From assembly GCF_034190915.1 (NCBI RefSeq), contig NW_026947501.1, forward strand, positions 7,378,001-7,442,000: a stretch of 64,000 nt of DNA, in the 5' to 3' direction. The DNA is from Cavia porcellus (lineage: Eukaryota; Chordata; Mammalia; Rodentia; Caviidae). The notes under the pieces were generated by a model. It was not told the origin of the DNA. It saw nothing but the letters and a program-made list of their open reading frames with translations, and made no database searches. How positions within the stretch are numbered: the first letter of the stretch is position 1; every line of letters begins with the position of its first letter. Positions 33,505 through 46,586 of the stretch are shown piece by piece. Made by a program: the position numbers and the translations under genes.

Positions 33505-36500
33505 CACCGCGGGTTGGTCAGAATGTGGAGGTCAGGGAACATGCAGTGGCAATGTAGGATAGGTTTCTGAAAAATATCGCGGGGTGGTGCGCATTGTATG
33601 GGTGTGTAAAATTTCATTCTCTAGTAGGAGTGAGAAAAACATCACGGCGTGGTGTGAATCGGAGGGTCTTAATTAGGATAGGCAGTGAGTGGCAATGTAG
33701 GATGGAGAAAAGCACAGGGGCTGGTCAGCATGGGGAGGTCAGGGAACATGCAGGGGCAATGTAGGATAGCTTTCTGAAAAACATCGCGGGGTGGTGCGCA
33801 TAGTATGGGTGTGTAACATTACATTCACTAGTAGGAGTGAGAAAAACATCACGGGTGGTGTGAATCGGAGTCTCTGAATTAGGATAGGCAGTGAGTGGCA
33901 ATATAGGATGGAGAAAAGCACCGCGGGGTGGTCAGCATGGGGAGGTCAGGGAACATGCAGTGGAAATGTAGGATAGGTTTCTGAATATCATCGCGGGGTG
34001 GTGCGCATTGTATGGGTGTGTAATAATACATTCACTAGCAGGAGTGAGAAAAACATCACGGGGTGGTGCGCATTGTATGGGTGTGTGTAACATTACATTC
34101 GCTAGTAGGAATGAGAAAAGCATCACGGGGTGGTGTGAATTGGAGCGTCTGAATTAGGATAGGCCATGAGTGGCAATGTTGGATGGAGAAAAGCACCGCG
34201 GGTGGTCAGCATGTGGAGTTCAGGGAACATGCAGTGGCAATGTAGGATAGGTTTCTGAAAAACATCGCGGAGTGGTGCGCATTGTATGGGTGTGTAACAT
34301 TACATTCACTAGTAGGAGTGAGAAAAAATTCACGGGGTGGTGTGAATCGGAGGGTCTGAATTAGGATAGGCAGTGAGTGGCTATGTAGGATGGAGCAGAG
34401 CACCGCGGGGTGGTCAGCATGGGGAGGTCAGGGAACATGCAGTGGCAATGTAGGATAGGTTTCTGAAAAACATCGCGGGGTGGTGCGCATTGTATGGGTG
34501 TGTAGCATTACATTTACTAGTGGGAGTGAGAAAAACATCACGGGTGGTGTGAATCAGAGGCTCTGAATTAGGATAGGCATTGAGTGGCAATGTAGGATGG
34601 AGAAAAGCACCGCTGGGTGGTCAGCATTGGGAGGTCAGGGAACATGCAGTGGCAATGTAGCATAGGTTTCTGAAAAACATCGCAGGGTGGTGCGCATTGT
34701 ATGGGTGTGTAACATTACATTCACTAGTAGGAGTCAAAAAAACATCACGGGGTTGTGTGAATCGGAGGTCTGAATTAAGATAGGCCGTGAGTGGCAATGT
34801 AGAATGGAGAAAAGCACCTCGGGGTGGTCAGCATGGGGAGGTCAGGGAACATGCAGTGGCAATGTAGTATAGGTTTCTGAAAAACATCGCGGGGTGGTGC
34901 GCATTGTATGGGTGTGTAACATTACATTCACTAGTAGGAGTGAGAAAAACATCACGGGGTGGTGTGAATCGGAGGGTCTGAATTAGGATAGGCAGTGAGT
35001 GGCAATGTAGGATGGAGAAAAGCACCGCAGGGTGGTCAGCATGGGGAGGTCAGGGAACATGCAGTGGCAATGTAGGATAGTTTTATGAAAAACATCGTGG
35101 GGTGGTGCGCATTGTATGGGTGTGTAACATTACATTCACTAGTAGGAGTTAGAAAAACATCACGGGGTGGTGTGAATCGGAGGGTCTGAATTAGGATAGG
35201 CAGTGAGTGGCAATGTAGGATGGAGAAAAGCACCGCGGGTTGGTCAGAATGTGGAGGTCAGGGAACATGCAGTGGCAATGTAGGATAGGTTTCTGAAAAA
35301 TATCGCGGGGTGGTGCGCATTGTATGGGTGTGTAAAATTTCATTCTCTAGTAGGAGTGAGAAAAACATCACGGCGTGGTGTGAATCGGAGGGTCTTATTT
35401 AGGATAGGCAGTGAGTGGCAATGTAGGATGGAGAAAAGCACAGGGGCTGGTCAGCATGGGGAGGTCAGGGAACATGCAGTGGCAATGTAGGATAGCTTTC
35501 TGAAAAACATCGCGGGGTGGTGCGCATAGTATGGGTGTGTAACATTACATTCACTAGTAGGAGTGAGAAAAACATCACGGGTGGTGTGAATCGGAGGCTC
35601 TGAAATAGGATAGGCAGTGAGTGGCGATATAGGATGGAGAAAAGCACCGCGGGGTGGTCAGCATGGGGAGGTCAGGGAACATGCAGTGGAAATGTAGGAT
35701 AGGTTTCTGAAAATCATCGCGGGGTGGTGCGCATTGTATGGGTGTGTAACAATACATTCACTAGCAGGAGTGAGAAAAACATCACGGGGTGGTGCGCATT
35801 GTATGCGTGTGTGTTACATTACATTCACTAGTAGGAATAAGAAAAGCATCACGGGGTGGTGTGAATTGGAGCGTCTGAATTAGGATAGGCGGTGATTGGC
35901 AATGTAGGATGGAGCAGAGCACCGCGGGGTGGTCAGCATGGGGAGGTCAGGGAACATGCAGTGGCAAAGTAGGATAGGTTTCTGAAAAACATCGCGGGGT
36001 GGTTCGCATTGTATGGGTGTGTAACATTACATTCACTAGTAGGAGTGAGAAAAACATCACGGGGTGGTGTGAATCAGAGGGTCTGAATTAGGATAAGCAG
36101 TGAGTGGCAATATAGGGTGGAGAAAAGCACCGCGGGGTGGTCAGCATGGGGAGGTCAGGGAAGATGCAGTGGCAATGTAGGATAGGTTTCTGAAAATCAT
36201 CGCGGGGTGTTGCGCATTGTATGGGTGTGTAACATTACATTCACTAGTAGGAGTGAGAAAAACATCACAGGGTGGTGTGAATCGGAGGGTCTGAATTAGG
36301 ATAGGCCATGAGTGGCAATGTTGGATGGAGAAAAGCACCGCGGGTGGTCAGCATGTGGAGTTCAGGGAACATGCAGTGGCAATGTAGGATAGGTTTCTGA
36401 AAATCATCGCGGGGTGGTGCGCATTGTATGGGTGTGTAACATTACATTCACTAGTAGGAGTGAGAAAAACATCACAGGGAGGTGCGCATTGTATGTGGTG

Positions 36501-36631
36501 TAACATTACATTCACTAGTAGGAGTGAGAAAAACATCATGGGTGGTGTGAATCGGAGGGTCTGAATTAGGATAGGAAGTGAGTGGCAATGTAGGATGGAG
36601 AAAAGCACCGTGGGGTGCTCAGCATGGGGAG

Positions 36632-39600
36632 GTCAGGGAACATGCAGTGGCAATGTAGGATAGGTTTCTGAAAAACATGGCGGGGTGGGTCGCATTGTAT
36701 GGGTGTGTAACATTACATTCACTAGTAGGATTGAGAAAAACGTCACGGGGTTTTGCACATCGTACGGGAGTGTAACATTACATTCGCTAGTAGGAGTGAG
36801 AAAAACATCACGGGGTGGTATGATTCGGGGGGTCTGAATTAGGATACGCAGTGAGTGGCAATATAGCATGGAGAAAAGCACCACGGGTTGGTCAGCATGT
36901 GGAGGTCAGGGAACATGCAGTGGCAATGTAGGGTAGATTTCTGAAAAACATCGCAGTGTGGTGCGCATTGTATGGGTGTGTAAAATTACATTCTCTAGTA
37001 GGAGTGAGAAAAACATCACGGGGTGGTGTGAATCGGAGGGTCTGAATTAGGATAGGCAGCGAGTGGCAATGTAGGATGGAGAAAAGCACGGCGGGGTTGT
37101 CAGCATGGGGAGGTCAGGGAACATGCAGTGGCAATGTAGGATAGGTTTCTGAAAAACATCGCGGGGTGGTGCGCATTGTATGGGTGTGTAACATTACATT
37201 CACTAGTAGGAGTGAGAAAATCATCACGGGGTGGTGTGATTCGGAGGGTCTGAATTAGGATAGGCAGTGAGTGGTAATGTAGGATGGAGAAAATCACCGC
37301 CGGGTAGTCAGCGTGGGGAGGTCAGGGAACATGCAGTGGCAATGTAGAATAGTTTTCTGAAAATCATCGCGGGGTGGTGCGCATTGTATGGGTGTGTAAC
37401 ATTACATTCACTAGTAGGAGTGAGAAAAACATCACGGGGTGGTGCGCATTGTATTGGTGTGTGACATTACATTCACTAGTAGGAGTGAGAAAAACATCAC
37501 GGGGTGTTGCGCATGGTATGGGTGTGTAATATTACATTCACTAGTAGGAGTGAGAAAATCATCACGGGGTGGTGTGATTCGGAGGGTCTGAATTAGGATA
37601 GCAAGTGAGTGGCAATGTAGGATGGAGAAAAGCATCGCGGGGTGGTCAGCATGGGGAGATCAGGGAACATGCAGTGGCAATGTAGGACAGGTTTCTGAAA
37701 AACATCGAGGGGTGGTGTGCATTGTATGGTTGTGTAACATTACATTCACTAGTAGGTGTGAGAAAAGCATCACGGGGTGGTGTGAATCAGATGGTCTGAA
37801 TTAGGATAGGCAGTGAGTGGCAATGTAGGATGGAGAAAAGCACAGGGGGTGGTCAACAAGGGGAGGTCAGGGAACATGCAGTGGCAATGTAGGATAGGTT
37901 TCTGAAAAACATCGCGGGGTGGTGCGCATTGTATGGGTGTGTAGCATTACATTTACTAGTAGGAGTGAGAAAAACATCACGGGTGGTGTGAATCAGAGGC
38001 TCTGAATTAGGATAGGCATTGAGTGGCAATGTAGGATGGAGAAAAGCACCGCTGGGTGGTCAGCATTGGGAGGTCAGGGAACATGCAGTGGCAATGTAGG
38101 ATAGGTTTCTGAAAAACATCGCAGGGTGGTGCGCATTGTATGGGTGTGTAACATTACATTCACTAGTAGGAGTCAGAAAAACATCACAGGGTAGTGTGAA
38201 TCGGAGGTCTGAATTAAGATAGGCCGTGAGTGGCCTTGTAGAATGGAGAAAAGCACCGCGGGGTGGTCAGCATGGGGAGGTCAGGGAACATGCAGTGGCA
38301 ATGTAGTATAGGTTTCTGAAAAACATCGCGGGGTGGTGCGCATTGTATGGGTGTGTAACATTACATTCACTAGTAGGAGTGAGAAAAACATCACGGGGTG
38401 GTGTGAATCGGAGGGTCTGAATTAGGATAGGCAGTGAGTGGCAATGTAGGATGGAGAAAAGCACCGCAGGGTGGTCAGCATGGGGAGGTCAGGGAACATG
38501 CAGTGGCAATGTAGGATAGGTTTCTGAAAAACATCGTGGGGTGGTGCGCATTGTATGGGTGTGTAACATTACATTCACTAGTAGGAGTGAGAAAAACATC
38601 ACGGGGTGGTGTGAATCGGAGGGTCTGAATTAGGATAGGCAGTGAGTGGCAATGTAGGATGGAGAAAAGCACCGCGGGTTGGTCAGAATGTGGAGGTCAG
38701 GGAACATGCAGTGGCAATGTAGGATAGGTTTCTGAAAAATATCGCGGGGTGGTGCGCATTGTATGGGTGTGTAAAATTTCATTCTCTAGTAGGAGTGAGA
38801 AAAACATCACGGCGTGGTGTGAATCGGAGGGTCTTAATTAGGATAGGCAGTGAGTGGCAATGTAGGATGGAGAAAAGCACAGGGGCTGGTCAGCATGGGG
38901 AGGTCAGGGAACATGCAGTGGCAATGTAGGATAGCTTTCTGAAAAACATCGCGGGGTGGTGCGCATAGTATGGGTGTGTAACATTACATTCACTAGTAGG
39001 AGTGAGAAAAACATCACGGGTGGTGTGAATCGGAGGCTCTGAATTAGGATAGGCAGTGAGTGGCAATATAGGATGGAGAAAAGCACCGCGGGGTGGTCAG
39101 CATGGGGAGGTCAGGGAACATGCAGTGGAAATGTAGGATAGGTTTCTGAATATCATCGCGGGGTGGTGCGCATTGTATGGGTGTGTAACAATACATTCAC
39201 TAGCAGGAGTGAGAAAAACATCACGGGGTGGTGCACATTGTATGGGTGTGTGTTACATTACATTCGCTAGTAGGAATGAGAAAAGCATCACGGGGTGGTG
39301 TGAATTGGAGCGTCTGAATTAGGATAGGCCATGAGTGGCAATGTTGGATGGAGAAAAGCACCGCGGGTGGTCAGGATGTGGAGTTCAGGGAACATGCAGT
39401 GGCAATGTAGGATAGGTTTCTGAAAAACATCGCGGAGTGGTGCGCATTGTATGGGTGTGTAACATTACATTCACTAGTAGGAGTGAGAAAAAATTCACGG
39501 GGTGGTGTGAATCGGAGGGTCTGAATTAGGATAGGCAGTGAGTGGCTATGTAGGATGGAGCAGAGCACCGCGGGGTGGTCAGCATGGGGAGGTCAGGGAA

Positions 39601-41386
39601 CATGCAGTGGCAAAGTAGGATAGGTTTCTGAAAAACATCGCGGGGTGGTTCGCATTGTATGGGTGTGTAACATTACATTCACTAGTAGGAGTGAGAAAAA
39701 CATCACGGGGTGGTGTGAATCAGAGGGTCTGAATTAGGATAGTCAGTGAGTGGCAATATAGGATGGAGAAAAGCACCGCGGGGTGGTCAGCATGGGGAGG
39801 TCAGGGAAGATGCAGGGCAATGTAGGATAGGTTTCTGAAAAACATCGCGGTGTGGTGCGCATTGTATGGGTGTGTAACATTACATTCACTAGTAGGAGTG
39901 AGAAAAACATCACAGGGTGGTGTGAATCGGAGGGTCTGAATTAGGATAGGCCATGAGTGGCAATGTTGGATGGAGAAAAGCACCGCGGGTGGTCAGCCTG
40001 TGGAGTTCAGGGAACATGCAGTGGCAATGTAGGATAGGTTTCTGAAAAACATCGCGGAGTGGTGCGCATTGTATGGGTGTGTAACATTACATTCACTAGT
40101 AGGAGTGAGAAAAACATCACGGGGTGGTGTGAATCGGAGGGTCTGAATTAGGATAGGCAGTGAGTGGCTATGTAGGATGGAGAAAAGCACCGCGGGGTTG
40201 TCAGCATGGGGAGGTCAGGGAACATGCAGTGGCAATGTAGGATAGGTTTCTGAAAAACATCACGGGGTGGTGCGCATTGTATGGGTGTGTAACATTACAT
40301 TCACTAGTTGGAGTGAGAAAAACATCACGGGGTTGTTTTAATCAGACGGTCTTTAATAGGATAGGCAGTGAGTGGCAAAGTAGGATGGAGAAAATCACCA
40401 CGGGGTGGTCAGCATGGTGAGGTCAGGGAACATGCAGTGGCAATGTAGGATAGGTTTCTGAAAAACATTGCGGGGTGGTGCGCATTGTATGGGTGTGTAA
40501 AATTACATTCACTAGTATGAGTGAGAAAAACATCACGGGGTGGTGTGAATCGGAGGGTCTGAATTAGGATAGGCAGTGAGTGGCAATGTAGGATGGAGAA
40601 AAGCACCATGGGTTGGTCAGCATGGGGAGGTCAGGGAACATGCAGTGGCAATGTAGGATAGGTTGCTGAAAAACATCGTGTGGTGGTGTGCATTGTATGT
40701 GTGTGTAACATTACATTCACTAGTAGGAGTGAGAAAAACATCACGGTGTGGTTAAAAATGTATGGGTTTGCAACATTACATTCACTAGTAGGAGTCAAAA
40801 AAACATCACGGTGTGGTGTGAATCGGAGGGTCTGATTTAGGATAGGAAGTGAGTGGCAATGTAGGATGGGGAAAAGCACCACGGGTTGTCCAGCATGGGG
40901 AGGTCAGGGAACATTCAGTGGCAATGTGGAATAGGTTTCTGAAAAACATCGCGGGGTGGTGCGCATTGTATGATTGTGTAACATTTCATTCACTAGTAGG
41001 AGTGAGAAAAACATCACGAGGTGGTGTGAATCGGGGGGTCTGAATTAGTTTAGGCAGTGACTGGCAATGTAGGATGGAGAAACGCACCCCAGGGTGGACA
41101 GCATGGGGAGGTCAGGGAAAATGCTGTAGCAACGTAGGATAGGTTTCTGAAAAACACCGCGGGGTGGTGCGCATTGTATGGGTGTGTAACATTACATCCA
41201 CTCGTAGGAGTGAGAAAAACATCACGGGGAGGTGCGCATTGTATGGGGGTGTAACATTACATTCACTAGTAGGAGTGAGAAAAACATCATGGGTGCTGTG
41301 AATCGGAGGGTCTGAATTAGGATAGGAAGTGAGTGGCAATGTAGGATGGAGAGAAGCACCGTGGGGTGCTCAGCATGGGGATGTCA
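36632..41386. repeat. 4.96 kb-type higher-order unit, copy B (about 4.75 kb)
   Basis: It opens with the same marker monomer as copy A and follows it at offset 4,957 to about 38,470. It then holds one extra monomer near 38,475, giving offset 5,165 (4,957+208). It lacks the internal repetition of copy A. Its right part, about 40,409-41,287, instead matches 14,182-15,060, then jumps near 41,288 to sequence like 16,080 onward. Copies A and B therefore share a left half and differ in the right half. No gene seen. Confidence 0.86.
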
Positions 41387-43306
41387 GGGAACATGCAGTG
41401 GCAATGTAGGATAGGTTTCTGAAAAACATGGCGGGGTGGGGCGCATTGTATGGGTGTGTAACATTACATTCACTAGTAGGATTGAGAAAAACGTCACGGG
41501 GTTTTGCACATCGTACGGGAGTGTAACATTACATTCGCTAGTAGGAGTGAGAAAAACATCACGGGGTGGTGTGATTCGGGGGGTATGAATTAGGATACGC
41601 AGTGAGTGGCAATATAGGATGGAGAAAAGCACCACGGGTTGGTCAGCATGTGGAGGTCAGGGAACATGCAGTGGCAATGTAGGGTAGATTTCTGAAAAAT
41701 ATCGCAGGGTGGTGCGCATTGTATGGGTGTGTAAAATTACATTCTCTAGTAGGAGTGAGAAAAACATCACGGGGTGGTGTGAATTGGAGGGTCTGAATTA
41801 GGATAGGCAGCGAGTGGCAATGTAGGATGGAGAAAAGCACGGCGGGGTTGTCAGCATGGGGAGGTCAGGGAACATGCAGTGGCAATGTAGGATAGGTTTC
41901 TGAAAAACTTCGCGGGGTGGTGCGCATTGTATTGGTGTGTGACATTACATTCACTAGTAGGAGTGAGAAAAACATCACGGGGTGTTGCGCATGGTATGGG
42001 TGTGTAATATTACATTCACAAGTAGGAGTGAGAAAAACATCACGGGGTGGCGTGAATCGGAGGGTATGAATTAGGATAGCCAGTGAGTGGCAATGTAGGA
42101 TGGAGAAAAGCATCGCGGGGTGGTCAGCATGGGGAGATCAGGGAACATGTAGTGGCAATGTAGGACAGGTTTCTGAAAAACATCGCGGGGTGGTGCGCAT
42201 TGTATGGTTGTGTAACATTACATTCACTAGTAGGTGTGAGAAAAGCATCACGGGGTGGTGTGAATCAGAGGTTCTGAATTAGGATAGGCAGTGAGTGGCA
42301 ATGTAGGATGGAGAAAAGCACAGGGGGTGGTCAACAAGGGGAGGTCAGGGAACTTGCAGTGGCAATGTAGGATAGGTTTCTGAAAAACATCGTGGGGTGG
42401 TGCGCATTGTAAGGGTGTGTAGCATTACATTTACTAGTAGGAGTGAGAAAAACATCACGGGTTGTGTGAATCAGAGGCTCTGAATTAGGATAGGCATTGA
42501 GTGGTAATGTAGGATGGAGAAAATCACCGCCGGGTAGTCAGCGTGGGGAGGTCAGGGAACATGCAGTGGCAATGTAGAATAGTTTTCTGAAAATCATCGC
42601 GGGGTGGTGCGCATTGTATGGGTGTGTAACATTACATTCACTAGTAGGAGTGAGAAAAACATCACGGGGTGGTGCGCATTGTATTGGTGTGTGACATTAC
42701 ATTCACTAGTAGGAGTGAGAAAAACATCACGGGGTGTTGCGCAAGGTATGGGTGTGTAATATTACATTCACTAGTAGGAGTGAGAAAAACATCACGGGGT
42801 GTTGTGAATCGGAGGGTATGAATTAGGATAGCCAGTGAGTGGCAATGTAGGACGGAGAAAAGCATCGCGGGGTGGTCAGCATGGGGAGATCAGGGAACAT
42901 GCAGTGGCAATGTAGGACAGGTTTCTGAAAAACATCGCGGGGTGGTGCGCATTATATGGTTGTGTAACATTACATTCACTAGTAGGTGTGAGAAAAGCAT
43001 CACGGGGTGGTGTGAATCAGAGGGTCTGAATTAGGATAGGCAGTGAGTGGCAATGTAGGATGGAGAAAAGCACAGGGGCTGGTCAACAAGGGGAGGTCAG
43101 GAACATGCAGTGGCAATGTAGGATAGGTTTCTGAAAAACATCGCGGGGTGGTGCGCATTGTATGGTTGTGTAACATTACATTCACTAGTAGGTGTGAGAA
43201 AAGCATCACGGGGTGGTGTGAATCAGAGGGTCTGAATTAGGATAGGCAGTGAGTGGCAATGTAGGATGGAGAAAAGCACCGCAGGGTGGTCAGCATTGGG
43301 AGTTCA
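41387..43306. repeat. 1.92 kb tandem unit, copy 1
   Basis: This is a shortened form of the 4.96 kb unit. The monomer at 41,851 is a 273 bp composite that joins the 37,100-type A to the second and third B of the 37,295-type triple, implying loss of one monomer and one B. A complete lineage 2 triple follows at 42,525-42,862. Copy 2 follows immediately downstream. Reading line by line I found two differences: T at 41,700 against C at 43,620, and one fewer G near 43,110. Confidence 0.92.
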
Positions 43307-45227
43307 GGGAACATGCAGTGGCAATGTAGGATAGGTTTCTGAAAAACATGGCGGGGTGGGGCGCATTGTATGGGTGTGTAACATTACATTCACTAGTAGG
43401 ATTGAGAAAAACGTCACGGGGTTTTGCACATCGTACGGGAGTGTAACATTACATTCGCTAGTAGGAGTGAGAAAAACATCACGGGGTGGTGTGATTCGGG
43501 GGGTATGAATTAGGATACGCAGTGAGTGGCAATATAGGATGGAGAAAAGCACCACGGGTTGGTCAGCATGTGGAGGTCAGGGAACATGCAGTGGCAATGT
43601 AGGGTAGATTTCTGAAAAACATCGCAGGGTGGTGCGCATTGTATGGGTGTGTAAAATTACATTCTCTAGTAGGAGTGAGAAAAACATCACGGGGTGGTGT
43701 GAATTGGAGGGTCTGAATTAGGATAGGCAGCGAGTGGCAATGTAGGATGGAGAAAAGCACGGCGGGGTTGTCAGCATGGGGAGGTCAGGGAACATGCAGT
43801 GGCAATGTAGGATAGGTTTCTGAAAAACTTCGCGGGGTGGTGCGCATTGTATTGGTGTGTGACATTACATTCACTAGTAGGAGTGAGAAAAACATCACGG
43901 GGTGTTGCGCATGGTATGGGTGTGTAATATTACATTCACAAGTAGGAGTGAGAAAAACATCACGGGGTGGCGTGAATCGGAGGGTATGAATTAGGATAGC
44001 CAGTGAGTGGCAATGTAGGATGGAGAAAAGCATCGCGGGGTGGTCAGCATGGGGAGATCAGGGAACATGTAGTGGCAATGTAGGACAGGTTTCTGAAAAA
44101 CATCGCGGGGTGGTGCGCATTGTATGGTTGTGTAACATTACATTCACTAGTAGGTGTGAGAAAAGCATCACGGGGTGGTGTGAATCAGAGGTTCTGAATT
44201 AGGATAGGCAGTGAGTGGCAATGTAGGATGGAGAAAAGCACAGGGGGTGGTCAACAAGGGGAGGTCAGGGAACTTGCAGTGGCAATGTAGGATAGGTTTC
44301 TGAAAAACATCGTGGGGTGGTGCGCATTGTAAGGGTGTGTAGCATTACATTTACTAGTAGGAGTGAGAAAAACATCACGGGTTGTGTGAATCAGAGGCTC
44401 TGAATTAGGATAGGCATTGAGTGGTAATGTAGGATGGAGAAAATCACCGCCGGGTAGTCAGCGTGGGGAGGTCAGGGAACATGCAGTGGCAATGTAGAAT
44501 AGTTTTCTGAAAATCATCGCGGGGTGGTGCGCATTGTATGGGTGTGTAACATTACATTCACTAGTAGGAGTGAGAAAAACATCACGGGGTGGTGCGCATT
44601 GTATTGGTGTGTGACATTACATTCACTAGTAGGAGTGAGAAAAACATCACGGGGTGTTGCGCAAGGTATGGGTGTGTAATATTACATTCACTAGTAGGAG
44701 TGAGAAAAACATCACGGGGTGTTGTGAATCGGAGGGTATGAATTAGGATAGCCAGTGAGTGGCAATGTAGGACGGAGAAAAGCATCGCGGGGTGGTCAGC
44801 ATGGGGAGATCAGGGAACATGCAGTGGCAATGTAGGACAGGTTTCTGAAAAACATCGCGGGGTGGTGCGCATTATATGGTTGTGTAACATTACATTCACT
44901 AGTAGGTGTGAGAAAAGCATCACGGGGTGGTGTGAATCAGAGGGTCTGAATTAGGATAGGCAGTGAGTGGCAATGTAGGATGGAGAAAAGCACAGGGGCT
45001 GGTCAACAAGGGGAGGTCAGGGAACATGCAGTGGCAATGTAGGATAGGTTTCTGAAAAACATCGCGGGGTGGTGCGCATTGTATGGTTGTGTAACATTAC
45101 ATTCACTAGTAGGTGTGAGAAAAGCATCACGGGGTGGTGTGAATCAGAGGGTCTGAATTAGGATAGGCAGTGAGTGGCAATGTAGGATGGAGAAAAGCAC
45201 CGCAGGGTGGTCAGCATTGGGAGTTCA
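43307..45227. repeat. 1.92 kb tandem unit, copy 2
   Basis: This is the tandem partner of 41,387-43,306 at offset 1,920, and 1,921 after the single-G difference near 45,020. A lineage 2 triple lies at 44,445-44,782. Similarity ends near 45,260, where CATCGCAGGG replaces the CATGGCGGGG that would start a third copy. It is by far the most similar pair of kilobase units in the window, so either a very recent duplication or an assembly effect. Confidence 0.92.
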
Positions 45228-46586
45228 GGGAACATGCAGTGGCAATGTAGGATAGGTTTCTGAAAAACATCGCAGGGTGGTGCGCATTGTATGGGTGTGT
45301 AACATTACATTCACTAGTAGGAGTCAGAAAAACATCACGCGGTTGTGTGAATCGGAGGTCTGAATTAAGATAGGCCGTGAGTGGCAATGTAGAATGGAGA
45401 AAAGCACCGCGGGGTGGTCAGCATGGGGAGGTCAGGGAACATGCAGTGGCAATGTAGTATAGGTTTCTGAAAAACATCGCGGGGTGGTGCGCATTGTATG
45501 GGTGTGTAACATTACATTCACTAGTAGGAGTGAGAAAAACATCACGGGGTGGTGTGAATCGGAGGGTCTGAATTAGGATAGGCAGTGAGTGGCAATGTAG
45601 GATGGAGAAAAGCACCGCAGGGTGGTCAGCATGGGGAGGTCAGGGAACATGCAGTGGCAATGTAGGATAGTTTTCTGAAAAACATCGTGGGGTGGTGCGC
45701 ATTGTATTGGTGTGTAAAATTTCATTCTCTAGTAGGAGTGAGAAAAACATCACGGGGTGGTGTGAATTGGAAGGTCTTAATTAGGATAGGCAGTGAGTGG
45801 CAATGTAGGATGGAGAAAAGCACAGGGGCTGGTCAGCATGGGGAGGTCAGGGAACATGCAGTGGCAATGTAGGATAGCTTTCTGAAAAACATCGGGGGGT
45901 GGTGCGCATAGTATGGGTGTGTAACATTACATTCACTAGTAGGAGTGAGAAAAACATCACGGGTGGTGTGAATCGGAGGGTCTGAATTAGGATAGGCAGT
46001 GAGTGGCAATATAGGATGGAGAAAAGCACCGCTGGGTGGTCAGCATGGGGAGGTCAGGGAACATGCAGTGGAAATGTAGGATAGGTTTCTGAAAATCATC
46101 GCGGGGTGGTGCGCATTGTATGGGTGTGTAACAATACATTCACTAGCAGGAGTGAGAAAAACATCACGGGGTGGTGCGCATTGTATGGGTGTGTGTTACA
46201 TTACATTCACTAGTAGGAATGAGAAAAGCATCACGGGGTGGCGTGAATTGGAGCGTCTGAATTAGGATAGGCAGTGATTGGCAATGTAGGATGGAGCAGA
46301 GCACCGCGGGGTGGTAGGCATGGGGAGGACAGGGAACATGCAGTGGCAATGTAGGACAGGTTTCTGAAAAACATCACGGGGTGGTGCGCATTGTATGGGT
46401 GTGTAAATTAAAATCACTAGTAGGAGTGAGAAACACATCACGGGGTGGTGCGCATTGTATGGGTGTGTAACATTACATTCACTAGTTGGAGTGAGAAAAA
46501 CATCACGGGGTTGTTTTAATCGGACGGTCTTTAATAGGATAGGCAGTGAGTGGCAATGTAGGATGGAGAAAATCACCACGGGGTGG
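45228..46586. repeat. Subfamily 2 linker related to 33-34 kb and 38-39 kb
   Basis: Anchors are 45,418, 45,626, 45,833, 46,040 and 46,315. The order of types resembles 33,310-34,200 and 38,267-39,370. The 45,626 and 45,833 monomers look fused versions of types that stay separate elsewhere. The 46,315 monomer is a 272 bp two-B form matching 15,144. No gene seen. Confidence 0.82.

Larger units (their letters stand above)
31675..36631. repeat. 4.96 kb higher-order unit, copy A
   Basis: It starts with a 273 bp monomer marked by CATGGCGGGGTG, AAACGTCACGGGGTTTTGCA and CACATCGTACGGGAGTGTAAC. Markers at 31,935, 32,143, 32,351, 32,689 and 33,310 recur exactly 4,957 bp downstream. Copy A contains an internal repetition in which 33.1-33.9 kb is re-used near 34.6-35.65 kb (offsets 1,518 and 1,726, differing by one monomer), which copy B lacks. 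No gene seen. Confidence 0.87.
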
